64,000 nucleotides of DNA from Sulfuritalea sp. (GCA_023229545.1 JALNZB010000013.1:21725-85724); one strand, 5' to 3'. Shown: positions 1-8,290, numbered from the stretch's first letter. Numbers and translations are program-made. The notes: generated by a model not told the origin, from the letters alone.

Positions 1-1
1 G

Positions 2-1066
2 CGCAAGGAAGGCCATGTGCCGCAGGACTTCCCGGTGCCGTTCGCCCACACGCCAAGCTTCGTCGGTTCGCATGTCACCGGCTGGGACAACATGGAAGAG
101 GGCATCCTGCGCTACTTCACGCTCAACACCATGGAAGGCAAGGTGGTCGGCAGCAACGACAAGATCAACATCGTGCCGGGCTTCGAGACCTACCTGGGCA
201 ACTTCCGCGTCATCAAGCGCATGCTGAAGGAAATGGATGTCGGCTTCACCATGCTGTCCGATCCGGATGAGGTGCTCGACACCCCGGCCGACGGCACCTT
301 CACCATGTATGCCGGCGGCACCACGCAGGAGGAAGTCAAGGACGCGCCCAACGCCCTCACCACCTTCCTGCTGCAACCGCTGGCGCTGGACAAGACCAGG
401 AAGTACGTCGAAGGCACCTGGAGCCATGAAGTGCCGAAGCTCAACATCCCGATGGGCGTCGAGTGGACCGATGCCTGGCTGATGAAGGTTGCCGAAGTCA
501 CCGGCAAGCCGATCCCGGCGTCACTGACCCTGGAGCGCGGCCGCCTGCTGGACATGATGACCGACTCGCACGCCTGGCTGCACGGCAAGAAGATGGCGCT
601 CTACGGCGATCCGGATTTCGTCATGGGCCTGACAAAAATACTGATGGAATTCGGCGTCGAGCCGACCCACATCGTTTGCAACAACGGCAGCAAGAAGTGG
701 AAGAAGGCCATGGAAGCCCTGCTCGCCGAGTCGCCCTACGGCGCCGGCGCCAAGGTCTATCCCGGCGCCGACCTGTGGCACTTGCGCAGCCTGTGCTTCA
801 CCGACAAGCCGGATTTCCTCATCGGCAACAGTTACGGCAAGTACATCCAGAGGGACACGGCGCACAAGGGACCGGAGTTCGAGGTGCCGCTGATCCGCCT
901 CGGCTTCCCGATCTTCGACCGCCATCACCTGCACCGGCAGACCACGCTCGGCTATGAAGGCGCCATGCAGATTCTGACCACGCTGACCAACGCGGTGCTG
1001 GAAGACCTGGACCACAAGACCCGGGGCATGGGCGTCACCGACTTCAACCACGATCTGGTCCGCTGA
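2..1066 (+). CDS. nifK: Nitrogenase MoFe protein beta chain NifK (5' end outside window)
   Basis: This is the C-terminal 354 residues of the beta subunit of dinitrogenase, which with NifD forms the alpha2beta2 MoFe protein and shares the P-cluster. The reading frame is open from the first bases of the window, so the start lies upstream. The stretch beginning DFPVPFAHTPSFVGSHVTGW and the ending HDLVR are hallmarks of NifK. The stop overlaps the nifT start by one base (TGATG), so nifT is translationally coupled. nifH and nifD are expected just upstream. The family assignment is secure; only the N-terminal part is missing because of the window edge. Confidence 0.97.
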   Translation, partial: RKEGHVPQDFPVPFAHTPSFVGSHVTGWDNMEEGILRYFTLNTMEGKVVGSNDKINIVPGFETYLGNFRVIKRMLKEMDVGFTMLSDPDEVLDTPADGTFTMYAGGTTQEEVKDAPNALTTFLLQPLALDKTRKYVEGTWSHEVPKLNIPMGVEWTDAWLMKVAEVTGKPIPASLTLERGRLLDMMTDSHAWLHGKKMALYGDPDFVMGLTKILMEFGVEPTHIVCNNGSKKWKKAMEALLAESPYGAGAKVYPGADLWHLRSLCFTDKPDFLIGNSYGKYIQRDTAHKGPEFEVPLIRLGFPIFDRHHLHRQTTLGYEGAMQILTTLTNAVLEDLDHKTRGMGVTDFNHDLVR

Positions 1067-1290
1067 TGGCCAACATCATGATCCGCCGGGACGACAAGGG
1101 AAGCTACGTGTTCTACATGCCCAAGCGCGACATCGAGGACAGCATCGTCTCGATGGAGTTCGACACCCCGGAGAAGTGGGGCGGCGAAATCAAGCTCGGC
1201 AATGGCGGCGCCTACTACATCGAGCCCCAGGCGCAACCGGCGCGTTTGCCCATATCACTGCGCGCCCGGCGGATCGATGGTGTGGAGTAA
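1066..1290 (+). CDS. nifT: NifT/FixU family protein
   Basis: This 74-residue protein matches the NifT/FixU family in length, in the N-terminal MANIMIRR and in the central KWGGEIKLGNGG stretch. The family is almost always encoded directly after nifK. Its molecular role is unsettled; loss has mild or no effect in tested diazotrophs. The gene starts inside the nifK stop codon and is part of the nifHDK transcript. Confidence 0.93.
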   Translation: MANIMIRRDDKGSYVFYMPKRDIEDSIVSMEFDTPEKWGGEIKLGNGGAYYIEPQAQPARLPISLRARRIDGVE

Positions 1291-1314
1291 TTCGTAACCG
1301 ATAGGAGATTCATC

Positions 1315-1512
1315 ATGGCAATGAAAATCGTACAAGCGGAATGCACATCCTGCGGCGACTGCGTGCCGGTCTGCCCGACCAAGTCGATCACCGACAAGGG
1401 CGGCATTTTCAAGATCAACAAGGAGACCTGCCTGGAGTGCGAGGACGAGGCCGATTCGCCCAAGTGCGTCGATGCCTGCCCGGCCGGCGAGGCTTGTATT
1501 ACCTACATCTGA
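1315..1512 (+). CDS. fdxN: 2[4Fe-4S] ferredoxin of the nif operon (FdxN-like, Allochromatium type)
   Basis: A 65-residue ferredoxin with two cluster motifs: CTSCGDCVPVCP near the N-terminus and a second motif with spacing C-x2-C-x8-C-x3-C. The insertion between the second and third cysteines of cluster II is the mark of Allochromatium-type ferredoxins, which contain very low-potential clusters. A strong ribosome binding site (AGGAG) lies eight bases before the ATG. Its place after nifT suggests it donates electrons to nitrogenase reductase or serves FeMo-cofactor assembly. The symbol follows the usual name of this family in nif operons. Confidence 0.9.
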   Translation: MAMKIVQAECTSCGDCVPVCPTKSITDKGGIFKINKETCLECEDEADSPKCVDACPAGEACITYI

Positions 1513-1547
1513 TTCACCCCGCCAGCCGTGCACAAAGGAGAAGCACC

Positions 1548-2270
1548 ATGTCGGAATCGATGACGCGCGAAGCAGCACTGCGCATCGCGCTGGCCGCGAG
1601 GGAATTGCCCGGTGTCGAAACGCGCGCGCTGGTCGTGGCGCTGGCGGAAAAACTCGATCTGCCGCTGACCGAAACCAAGCTGGCGGCGGTCACCGTCGAG
1701 GACTTGCGCGAAATTCTGGCCGGCGATCATGCCGACCAGAACTGCGTGGTCGGTTTCGATGCGGAAAGTCTCAAGGCGGCGGTGCGACCGCTGTGGGGCA
1801 TCGGCGTCGAGGGCAGCGAGCTGCCGGCGCTCGACGCTTACGCCGAGGGCGATCTGCCGAACTCGATCCGTGTCGCCGTTTGTTCAAATTCCGGCGAGCA
1901 GCTCGACGGCCATTTCGGCTCCTGCCAACGCTTCCTCGTCTATCAGGTCAGCCCGACGGCGCTACGCCTGATCGACCAGCGACCGACGCTGGCGGCCGAC
2001 CAGATGGAAGACCGCAACGTCGCGCGCTCCGCGCTGATCGGCGATTGCGACATCGTCTATGTCCAGTCCATCGGCGGCCCGGCGGCGGCCAAGGTGGTGC
2101 GCGCCGGCGCTCATCCGGTGAAGATTCCCAAGGCGGGCTCGGCCCGTGAAATCCTCGGCCAGTTGCAACAGAGCCTGCTGAGCCCGCCGCCCTGGCTGGC
2201 CAAGGTCATGGGCGTGCCGGCCGCTTCGCTGGCGCAATACGCGGAGGCCGCCGTGGCCGAAGCAGCATGA
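1548..2270 (+). CDS. nafY: NafY/NifY-type dinitrogenase cofactor-binding protein
   Basis: A 240-residue protein with two parts: an N-terminal helical domain (about 1-100) like that of NafY, which binds apo-dinitrogenase, and a C-terminal NifX/NafY cofactor-binding domain (about 105-225; PF02579 family) with the conserved GEQLDGHFGSCQRF stretch containing the cofactor-associated histidine. NafY holds FeMo-co and chaperones apo-NifDK. I chose the ATG preceded by AAAGGAG, which removes a long spurious upstream extension of the same frame. NifY and NafY are hard to separate by reading alone; the two-domain length favours NafY. Confidence 0.82.
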   Translation: MSESMTREAALRIALAARELPGVETRALVVALAEKLDLPLTETKLAAVTVEDLREILAGDHADQNCVVGFDAESLKAAVRPLWGIGVEGSELPALDAYAEGDLPNSIRVAVCSNSGEQLDGHFGSCQRFLVYQVSPTALRLIDQRPTLAADQMEDRNVARSALIGDCDIVYVQSIGGPAAAKVVRAGAHPVKIPKAGSAREILGQLQQSLLSPPPWLAKVMGVPAASLAQYAEAAVAEAA

Positions 2271-2304
2271 TCGCAGCCGAACTGGTCAAGCCCGGAAAAT
2301 GCAC

Positions 2305-3267
2305 ATGAACCACTGGGATGATCTGGCGCGTCAGGTGACCGAACTTTGCGTCCGCGTTCCGGCCAGCGCCGGCCCCGGCGCGCTGGCTCGCGAACTGGCG
2401 AAGAGCGCGCCGCAACTGGCGTTTCGCGAAGTGCTGACGCGCGGCGGCTGGTATCGGCTCGGCGGCGTGGTCGATGCTTCCGGCGCGCATGTCGCCGACG
2501 ATCTGGCGCAATGGGCCGAAACCGAACTAGCCCTTCGCGACGACGACCTCGGCGCGCTGTGCGACGACTATGCCGCCAGCGGCCTCAAGGCGACGCGCCT
2601 GACCGGCAAGACGCACTACCTGGTGGCGGCGACCGGGCCGGCTGCAACCGACTTCATCCAGATCGAAATCGAGGAATTGCAGGAAACTGTTTGTCATGTC
2701 CTGTTCGACGCCGAAACGCCGCCTGCCAGCATCGAGGATCTGGTGGACCCGCGCCGCGACGAGCAATGCGCCGGCGCCGCGACGCCGCAGGGCGCCGCCT
2801 ATCTCGCCCTGCGCCGGCTGACGCCGGTGGCCGATTTTCTCGCCCGCATGCGCGCGCAAAAACCCGAGCCGCATGCCATTCACCGTTTCATCGAGGCCTG
2901 GGAGGCCAGCAGCGCCGGCCTCGCCACGCAGTTCTCGAACCACTGGGTGCTCGGCGTGCGCGAGCATCTCGACCGCTACCGCCAGACCATTCTCAACGCC
3001 TCGCCCATCGCCGCCGTGAACGGCGCGCCGCCGCGTTTCGACGGCGTTTTCGGCGTGCAGGGCATGGCCCTGCAACATGCACTGTCGCGTTACGACAAGG
3101 CGGCGGGCTATCCGCTGGCCTGGTTCTTCAACATGCTTACCACCCGTAGCGTGCCCCACGCGCTGGCCACCGCCGTCATCGACGACATGCAGTCGGGATT
3201 CCACTACCTGCCGGATCGCGACGCGGCAGTAATCAAGGAGTGGCTGTACCGGCCCTATGGTTTCTGA
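2305..3267 (+). CDS. Conserved nif-linked protein of unknown function
   Basis: A 320-residue soluble protein that I do not recognise. It has no signal peptide, membrane segment or cysteine cluster. The sequence is mostly predicted helix, with a conserved-looking C-terminal part (about 230-320) rich in aromatic residues and ending EWLYRPYGF. It follows nafY by 34 bases on the same strand, so it is probably the last gene of the nifHDKT-fdx-nafY transcript. An ATG two codons upstream (2299) is possible, but spacing from the GGAAAA element favours 2305. Location suggests a role in nitrogenase maturation or protection; that is inference only. Confidence 0.6.
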   Translation: MNHWDDLARQVTELCVRVPASAGPGALARELAKSAPQLAFREVLTRGGWYRLGGVVDASGAHVADDLAQWAETELALRDDDLGALCDDYAASGLKATRLTGKTHYLVAATGPAATDFIQIEIEELQETVCHVLFDAETPPASIEDLVDPRRDEQCAGAATPQGAAYLALRRLTPVADFLARMRAQKPEPHAIHRFIEAWEASSAGLATQFSNHWVLGVREHLDRYRQTILNASPIAAVNGAPPRFDGVFGVQGMALQHALSRYDKAAGYPLAWFFNMLTTRSVPHALATAVIDDMQSGFHYLPDRDAAVIKEWLYRPYGF

Positions 3268-3384
3268 GGCGGGCTTCTGAGGCGACGCGCATCGCGCATC
3301 GCCGCCGTGTCACCATAAATGATAGCCGTCGTTACACAACGCGCTTCAGTAGTTCCAGAGATTCTGGGCGAGGGGAGGTGTTCG

Positions 3385-4089
3385 TTATCGGACCAGATTG
3401 GCAATGGTGGTCATACGGCGGCGTACGGCCTCGATCCGGCTGTCGTAGAGATCGTCATAGACAACGAGGCCGGGCAAGGTGTTTTCGGAATCCCGATGTC
3501 GCAGCACAGCGTGAAATTTTTTCGCCAGGTAGGCGGCCAGTTCGCCACCTGCCTCGGCAATCTCGCTTTCGATGCCGGGCCGACCGTCGAGCACATTGAT
3601 GATGTCCTCGAAATCGTGGCTGACCATGATGTCGTTGCTGCCGCGTGTGGCAAAGGCCTCGAACTTCGTGGCGAGAAAGGCCGGCGCCGAAATCAACCGT
3701 ATCCGCGCGCCGCTCGGCAAGACCAAGGGTGTCGCGGTTGTTGTGGCGATTGGATACCAGCGATTGGAAAATCCGAGAACGCGCTCGTCCGTCGGCATCA
3801 GGTCCACTTCCACATTGCCAACTCGCCATCGGCAGATCGGCGCATCCGGTGCCATGTCACGGACGAATCCACGTTCGGCAAAGCGCGCCTCCAGTGCGTG
3901 ATAACCGGCAAGGGCAGTGACTTCCGCAACAAGGTCCACATCGAAGGTTGCTCGCGGCGGTGGTGCCTGTACCGATGTGCACAACATTCCGGCGGCACAC
4001 CCGCCTACGAAAACCAGTTCATCGCACAAGTTGCCCAGGGCGCGGGCGACCAGCTCCACCCGCTGCAGGTTGGGGTCGGCGGGATTCAC
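3385..4089 (-). CDS. Nucleotidyltransferase, AbiEii/MNT-like putative toxin
   Basis: A 234-residue protein with the nucleotidyltransferase signature: VFVGGCAAGML (GG motif, about residues 27-37) followed by ATFDVDLV with the DxD metal-binding pair, and a further acidic strand NVEVDLMP. This layout fits the DUF1814/AbiEii and related nucleotidyltransferases that act as toxins in type IV toxin-antitoxin pairs. Its start overlaps the stop of the upstream winged-helix gene by four bases (ATGA), so the two are co-translated. The pair interrupts the run of nif and mod genes. The toxin role is inferred from family and pairing. Confidence 0.72.
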   Translation of the reverse strand: MNPADPNLQRVELVARALGNLCDELVFVGGCAAGMLCTSVQAPPPRATFDVDLVAEVTALAGYHALEARFAERGFVRDMAPDAPICRWRVGNVEVDLMPTDERVLGFSNRWYPIATTTATPLVLPSGARIRLISAPAFLATKFEAFATRGSNDIMVSHDFEDIINVLDGRPGIESEIAEAGGELAAYLAKKFHAVLRHRDSENTLPGLVVYDDLYDSRIEAVRRRMTTIANLVR

Positions 4090-4619
4090 AGCCGCGCCTC
4101 GAATATCTCCGTCGCCAGATTGCGCTCCCGCGCATTACCCATGCGCAACGCATCGAACAGCGCCAGGTTTTCGTAGAGGACCGGATTGCGCAAAGCGGCG
4201 GCTGGCGCGCTCGGATAAAGCGGCATCAGGGCGATACCGCGTGCGCTGCCTTCCGCATGGGGCCAGACGGGCGGGGGATCGCCGGAAGGGGCGATCTTCT
4301 TGTCGAGAGGTGCGGCGGCATAGGCAGTGGGAACGCCTCCCACCATTCCTCCCCGCACCGCCGGAAATGCGTAGCGTGCCCCGTGCAACAGAAATTCCTT
4401 GAATGCCGGCGTGAGGACACGTGGCTGGCGATCAAGAAAAGCCAGCAAGCGTGCCTGTTCGGCCCGCTTCAGTGCACCGTGCACCTCCGACATCGAAAGA
4501 CCCGTAAGGGCCGCAAGATCAGGGTAGGTCTGGTTTTCGCCCTTTACGGTGACCAGCGCCAGCAGCAGATAGAAATCCTGCGGCTTGAGCACAACCTGGC
4601 GATTGACGGGGCGACGCAT
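4086..4619 (-). CDS. Winged-helix regulator, putative AbiEi-like antitoxin
   Basis: A 177-residue protein with an N-terminal winged helix-turn-helix (about 8-70; LAALTGLSMSEVHGALKRAE is the recognition region) and a C-terminal domain of about 100 residues with no clear assignment. It is the first gene of a two-gene operon with the nucleotidyltransferase. Paired near-identical palindromes just upstream (4649-4726) overlap the likely promoter, which fits a DNA-binding antitoxin that represses its own operon. An alternative reading is an ordinary regulator with an unrelated partner. Confidence 0.65.
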   Translation of the reverse strand: MRRPVNRQVVLKPQDFYLLLALVTVKGENQTYPDLAALTGLSMSEVHGALKRAEQARLLAFLDRQPRVLTPAFKEFLLHGARYAFPAVRGGMVGGVPTAYAAAPLDKKIAPSGDPPPVWPHAEGSARGIALMPLYPSAPAAALRNPVLYENLALFDALRMGNARERNLATEIFEARL

Positions 4620-4648
4620 TATGGATTGCAGCCTGCTTTCTTGTTTCG

Positions 4649-4726
4649 CGAAAAGCGAAAGTAATTTATAAACAGTGTATTGTCAATACATTTCTGACGT
4701 CATTCGCTATTCGCGAATAGCGAAAG
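4649..4726 (-). promoter_or_regulatory. Promoter with paired palindromic operators of the AbiE-like operon
   Basis: Two related elements sit upstream of the winged-helix gene. CGAAAAGCGAAAG (4649-4661) is one arm of an imperfect palindrome, and CGAATAGCGAAAG (4714-4726) differs at one base and belongs to a perfect 22-base palindrome at 4703-4724. They are 65 bp apart. On the minus strand TTGACA (4686-4681) and TACTTT (4663-4658), 17 bp apart, form a likely promoter whose -10 overlaps the proximal operator, the arrangement expected for autorepression. Confidence 0.6.
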
Positions 4727-4750
4727 TCGGCGCTGGCGGGACGGCGATGG
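4722..4750 (+). repeat. Dispersed repeat copy 1
   Basis: Copy of a short repeat with core AAAGTCGGCGCTGGCGG followed by GACGGC. It sits in the gap between the GNAT gene and the AbiE-like operon. The core and following six bases are identical to the copy at 62815-62838 in the opposite orientation. Confidence 0.65.
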
Positions 4751-4766
4751 AAGGCCGTTTGGCGCG

Positions 4767-5216
4767 TTACAGCCGTTTTCGCCGTACCACCATCGCCGAC
4801 TTTTCAAAGCCGAGTTGTTCATAGAAGTCCAGCGCGGCGGCGTTGTCCTGGTCGGCCAAGAGCGTGACGCGGGGCATGCCTTCGTTCTTCGCCCAGGCCA
4901 ACACGTGCTCGACCAGTTGCCGACCGTGGCCGCCACCGCGATGGCTGGCGGCGAGGATCACGTCTTCGAGGATCAGCACCGGGCCGCCTTCCGCCGTGCT
5001 GACGCTGACCAGCGCATTGGCCATGCCCACCACCTGGCCGCCGTCGCGGGCGACGAAGAGCCTGCCGTGGGCGGGGTGGTCGAGTATCCAGCGCAGTGCG
5101 GCAAGTTGCTTCGCGCGCTGCGGCTGGAAGTCGGATTCCAGCGTGAACAGTTCGTAAAGCAGGTCGGCCATGGCCTCGATGTCATCGGCGCCGGCGAATT
5201 CGATGAGAATGCTCAT
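4767..5216 (-). CDS. GNAT family N-acetyltransferase
   Basis: A 149-residue single-domain GNAT acetyltransferase. The acetyl-CoA pyrophosphate loop is visible as SHRGGGHGRQLVEHVLAWA (Q/RxxGxG type), followed by the NxxAxxFYxxxGF element near the C-terminus (DNAAALDFYEQLGF). Substrate is unknown. It is the last gene of the mod operon, its ATG overlapping the previous stop by four bases, so it is probably expressed with molybdate uptake. Confidence 0.85.
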   Translation of the reverse strand: MSILIEFAGADDIEAMADLLYELFTLESDFQPQRAKQLAALRWILDHPAHGRLFVARDGGQVVGMANALVSVSTAEGGPVLILEDVILAASHRGGGHGRQLVEHVLAWAKNEGMPRVTLLADQDNAAALDFYEQLGFEKSAMVVRRKRL

Positions 5217-5734
5217 GTATTTCTCCGGGCCAGGTTCGCGAACCAGTCGTCGAGTGCTGTGCGCCGCGCCGGCAATTCGACGCCGGCAGCGCCGGTGAAA
5301 TGCTGCCAGGCGGGTAGATACTCGTCGGCGACGACAGTGAGGAAAGGGATTTCCGCCGCCATCAGGGCCAGCATTTCGGCGGCCAGGCCGCCGCCCGTTG
5401 CTTCGAGGGCGCCGAAGCGATTGGCGATGGCAAGGTCGGCATTTGCGTCGAGGGCGCGACGCAGCACCAGGCTGGCCGCCGCCAGACCGCCGGAATCGAT
5501 GGAGCAGGAAAGCGAGCCCGCGCCGAGATTCTGGAAGATCGGGTAGCGCGTGCCGGTTTGCAGATCCAGCAGCACGGTGTCGGCCTTGATGCCGTCCGGG
5601 CGCTGCTGGATCAGGCCGTGCACCTGCCGCCCCTGGTGGTTGAGGGCGGCGGCAAAATCGTTCAGCAGCGGGTCGGCAGCGCCACGTTCGGCATGGACGA
5701 TGGCGGCGATGGGCGCGTTCATTTCGGTCGTCAT
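5213..5734 (-). CDS. DUF2478 protein linked to molybdate transport
   Basis: A 173-residue protein matching the DUF2478 family. That family resembles P-loop nucleotide-binding folds and is repeatedly found beside mod and molybdoenzyme genes. Visible conserved elements are DTVLLDLQTGTRYPIFQNLG and a long helical stretch LAIANRFGALEATGGGLAAE. The start was set at the ATG that overlaps the modC stop by four bases; the same frame runs upstream only as an antisense-like artefact. Biochemical role is unknown; a nucleotide-dependent step in molybdenum handling is plausible. Confidence 0.72.
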   Translation of the reverse strand: MTTEMNAPIAAIVHAERGAADPLLNDFAAALNHQGRQVHGLIQQRPDGIKADTVLLDLQTGTRYPIFQNLGAGSLSCSIDSGGLAAASLVLRRALDANADLAIANRFGALEATGGGLAAEMLALMAAEIPFLTVVADEYLPAWQHFTGAAGVELPARRTALDDWFANLARRNT

Positions 5735-6834
5735 CCCACCAGCGCCACGGCCTTGATCTGCGCCCAGACCTCCATGCCCGGCGTCAGCCTCAGTGCGGCG
5801 GCGGAGCGCTGGGTGAGGCGCGCCAGTAGCGGCACGCCGCCGGCGTCGAGACGCACGAGGCAGAGCGCCGGATGGGCTTCGTCGCCCAGCGCGGCGACGC
5901 GCACCGGCAGGCTGTTGACGATGCTGCTGCCGGTGGCCGGCTGGAGCGCGAGGCTGACATCGCGGGCGAGGATGCGCACGCGCACATGGTGGTCGATGGC
6001 ATGACCGGCGTCGCGCACCCACAGGCTGCCGCCGGGAAATTCGACGCGGGCGAGATGCCATTGCGTGTCGTGTTCCGCCACCGTGGCATCGAGCACCACG
6101 CCGGCATCCTCGCCGAGGCGCAATGACATGGCGGGCAGGTCGAGCCGCGCCAGGGTTTCCGTGAGCGGCCCGGTGGCGAGTGCGCGACCGGCATCGAGTA
6201 CGACGAGATGATCGGCCAGCCGGGCGACTTCGTCCGGCGCATGGCTGACGTAGAACAGCGGAATACTGAGTTCCTCATGAAGCTGTTCGAGGTAGGGCAG
6301 GATTTCTTCCTTGCGCGCCAGGTCGAGCGCGGCGAGCGGCTCATCCATCAGCAGCAGGCGCGGCTGCGTCAGCAAGGCGCGGGCGATGGCGACGCGCTGG
6401 CGCTCGCCGCCGGAGAGGCGGTCGGGCTGGCGATCAAGCAGGTGGCCGATGCCGAGCAGGTCGACAATCTTTGAAAAGTTATGCGAAGCGGTATCCCCCT
6501 TCGGGACGGCGCTGGCGGCACGGCGCTCCGTTCGCTTCATGCCGTATTCCAGATTCCGGCGCACGGAAAGATGCGCGAACAGGCTGGCTTCCTGAAACAC
6601 ATAGCCGACGGGCCGCTGGTGCGTGGGCAGAAAGGTATTTTCATCCTGCCAGATTTCGCCATCGACGGCCAAGCGCCCGCCGCGCACGCGCTCCAGCCCC
6701 GCGATGGCGCGCAGCAGCGTGGTCTTGCCGGACCCCGAGTGGCCAAACAGCGCGGTGACGCCGGTCGACGGCAGCGCCAGATCGACATCAAGCGAAAAGC
6801 CGGGGTAGTCGAGCTTGAAGCGGGCTTCGATCAT
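5731..6834 (-). CDS. modC: Molybdate ABC transporter ATP-binding protein ModC
   Basis: A 367-residue ATPase. Residues about 1-230 form the ABC domain with Walker A GHSGSGKTT, signature LSGGERQRVAIARAL and Walker B LLLMDEPLAALD. Residues about 290-367 form a TOBE/MOP-type molybdate-binding domain, as in ModC. The protein energises import through ModB. The start codon overlaps the modB stop (ATGA) and the stop overlaps the next gene in the same way, so modB, modC and the DUF2478 gene are tightly coupled. Molybdate supply matches the nearby molybdenum nitrogenase genes. Confidence 0.95.
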   Translation of the reverse strand: MIEARFKLDYPGFSLDVDLALPSTGVTALFGHSGSGKTTLLRAIAGLERVRGGRLAVDGEIWQDENTFLPTHQRPVGYVFQEASLFAHLSVRRNLEYGMKRTERRAASAVPKGDTASHNFSKIVDLLGIGHLLDRQPDRLSGGERQRVAIARALLTQPRLLLMDEPLAALDLARKEEILPYLEQLHEELSIPLFYVSHAPDEVARLADHLVVLDAGRALATGPLTETLARLDLPAMSLRLGEDAGVVLDATVAEHDTQWHLARVEFPGGSLWVRDAGHAIDHHVRVRILARDVSLALQPATGSSIVNSLPVRVAALGDEAHPALCLVRLDAGGVPLLARLTQRSAAALRLTPGMEVWAQIKAVALVG

Positions 6835-7505
6835 TTCCGCCTCCCGGTCGGATTCAGCGTATAGAGCGCCAGCAACACGAAGAAGGAGAAAATCACCATG
6901 CCGGCGGACAGCCAGTGCGCCTGCGCGTATTCGAGCGCTTCGACGTGGTCGTAAATCTGCACCGAGACCACGCGCGTTTTTTCCGGGATGTTGCCGCCGA
7001 TCATCAGCACCACGCCGAATTCGCCGACGGTGTGGGCGAAGCCGAGGATGGCGGCGGTGAAGAAGCCGGGTTTCGCCAGCGGCACGGCGACGCTGAAGAA
7101 GGCATCGAGCGGCGCGGCGCCCAGCGTCGCCGCGACTTCCAGCGGACGGTCGCCGGTGGCCTCGAAGGCATTCTGGATCGGCTGCACGACGAAGGGCAGC
7201 GAGTAGAACACCGAGGCGATCACCAGACCGCCGAAGGTGAACGGCAGCAGGCCGAGGCCGGCCCATTGCGTGAATTGCCCGACAACGCCGTTCGGCCCCA
7301 TCAGCAACAGCAGATAGAAGCCGAGCACGGTCGGCGGCAGCACGATGGGCAGCGCGACAACCGCGCCGACCGGGCCTTTCCACGCCGAGCGGGTACGCGC
7401 CAGCCACCAGGCGATGGGCGTGCCGATCAGCAACAGGATCAGCGTGACCACCGTGGCGAGCTTGAGGGTGAGCCAGACGGCGGCGAGGTCGGCGGGATTG
7501 GGCAT
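6831..7505 (-). CDS. modB: Molybdate ABC transporter permease ModB
   Basis: A 224-residue inner-membrane permease with about five or six hydrophobic segments beginning WLTLKLATVVTLILLLIGTP. The EAA loop, which contacts ModC, is visible as EVAATLGAAPLDAFFSVAVP (about residues 128-147). Length fits ModB (about 225). It lies six bases after modA and overlaps modC. Confidence 0.95.
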   Translation of the reverse strand: MPNPADLAAVWLTLKLATVVTLILLLIGTPIAWWLARTRSAWKGPVGAVVALPIVLPPTVLGFYLLLLMGPNGVVGQFTQWAGLGLLPFTFGGLVIASVFYSLPFVVQPIQNAFEATGDRPLEVAATLGAAPLDAFFSVAVPLAKPGFFTAAILGFAHTVGEFGVVLMIGGNIPEKTRVVSVQIYDHVEALEYAQAHWLSAGMVIFSFFVLLALYTLNPTGRRK

Positions 7506-7511
7506 GGCGGC

Positions 7512-8276
7512 TTATTTTCCAGGGGCTTCGCCCGGCAGCACGAAGCCGTACTTGACCATGATGCGCCGCACCTCCGCGCTGCCCATGTAGTCGGCGAAGG
7601 TCTTCGCCAGCGCGTTGCCTGCGGCGCGCTTGGTGATGATGAAGCCCTGCTCCAGCGGCTGGTGCAGCTTGTCGGGCACCAGCGCGTAGCCGCCCTTGGC
7701 AGCCAGCTCCTTGTTCAGCGCCAGGGCCAGCGCGATGATGCCGATGTCGGCGTTGCCGGTCTGCACGTATTGCGCCGTCTGGGCGATGTTCTCGCCGAAC
7801 ACCAGGCGGGATTCCACCTTGTCCCACACGCCTGCGGAGCGCAGCGCTTCCTCGGCGCGCTTGCCGTAAGGCGCGTGCTTCGGATTGGCGATGGCGATCT
7901 TGCGGATCGACGGGTCGGCGAGGTCGGCGAGGGTTAGCTTGCTGGCATCGCGCGATTGGCTCCACAGCACGATGCGGCCGACGGCGTAAGGCTTCACCGC
8001 CGAGGCGGCGAAGCCTTCCTTCTCCAGAATCCGGGGATAGGCAATGTCAGCGGAAAAATACAGGTCATAGGGCGCGCCCTGCTGGACCTGGGTGTGGAAC
8101 TTGCCGGAAGAACCGTAGATGGTTTCCACCGTGTCGCCGGGGTGGGCCTGCCTGAAGACGGCGACGATTTCCTCCATGGCGAACTTGAGGTCGGCGGCGG
8201 CGGCGATGGTGATCTTGTCGGCGGCGAAGAGGCTGCCGGAAAGCGTGGCGAAGATGAGTGCGAAGAGGATTTTCAT
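7512..8276 (-). CDS. modA: Periplasmic molybdate-binding protein ModA
   Basis: A 254-residue substrate-binding protein with a Sec signal peptide (hydrophobic stretch about 3-17, cleavage after SLFA). The mature start KITIAAAADLKFAMEEIV and the later YGSSGKFHTQVQQGAP and GENIAQTAQYVQTGNADIG stretches are typical of ModA and hold oxyanion-contacting serine, alanine and tyrosine residues. First gene of the modABC operon. A ModE-like site lies just upstream at 8291-8314. Confidence 0.95.
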   Translation of the reverse strand: MKILFALIFATLSGSLFAADKITIAAAADLKFAMEEIVAVFRQAHPGDTVETIYGSSGKFHTQVQQGAPYDLYFSADIAYPRILEKEGFAASAVKPYAVGRIVLWSQSRDASKLTLADLADPSIRKIAIANPKHAPYGKRAEEALRSAGVWDKVESRLVFGENIAQTAQYVQTGNADIGIIALALALNKELAAKGGYALVPDKLHQPLEQGFIITKRAAGNALAKTFADYMGSAEVRRIMVKYGFVLPGEAPGK

Positions 8277-8290
8277 GAGTGTTGTTCTTT

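Noticed and set aside
5731..7965. Single 744-codon frame covering modC and part of modB and modA
   Set aside because: Only the part from 6834 downwards is ModC; the upstream part is an out-of-frame reading of modB and modA.
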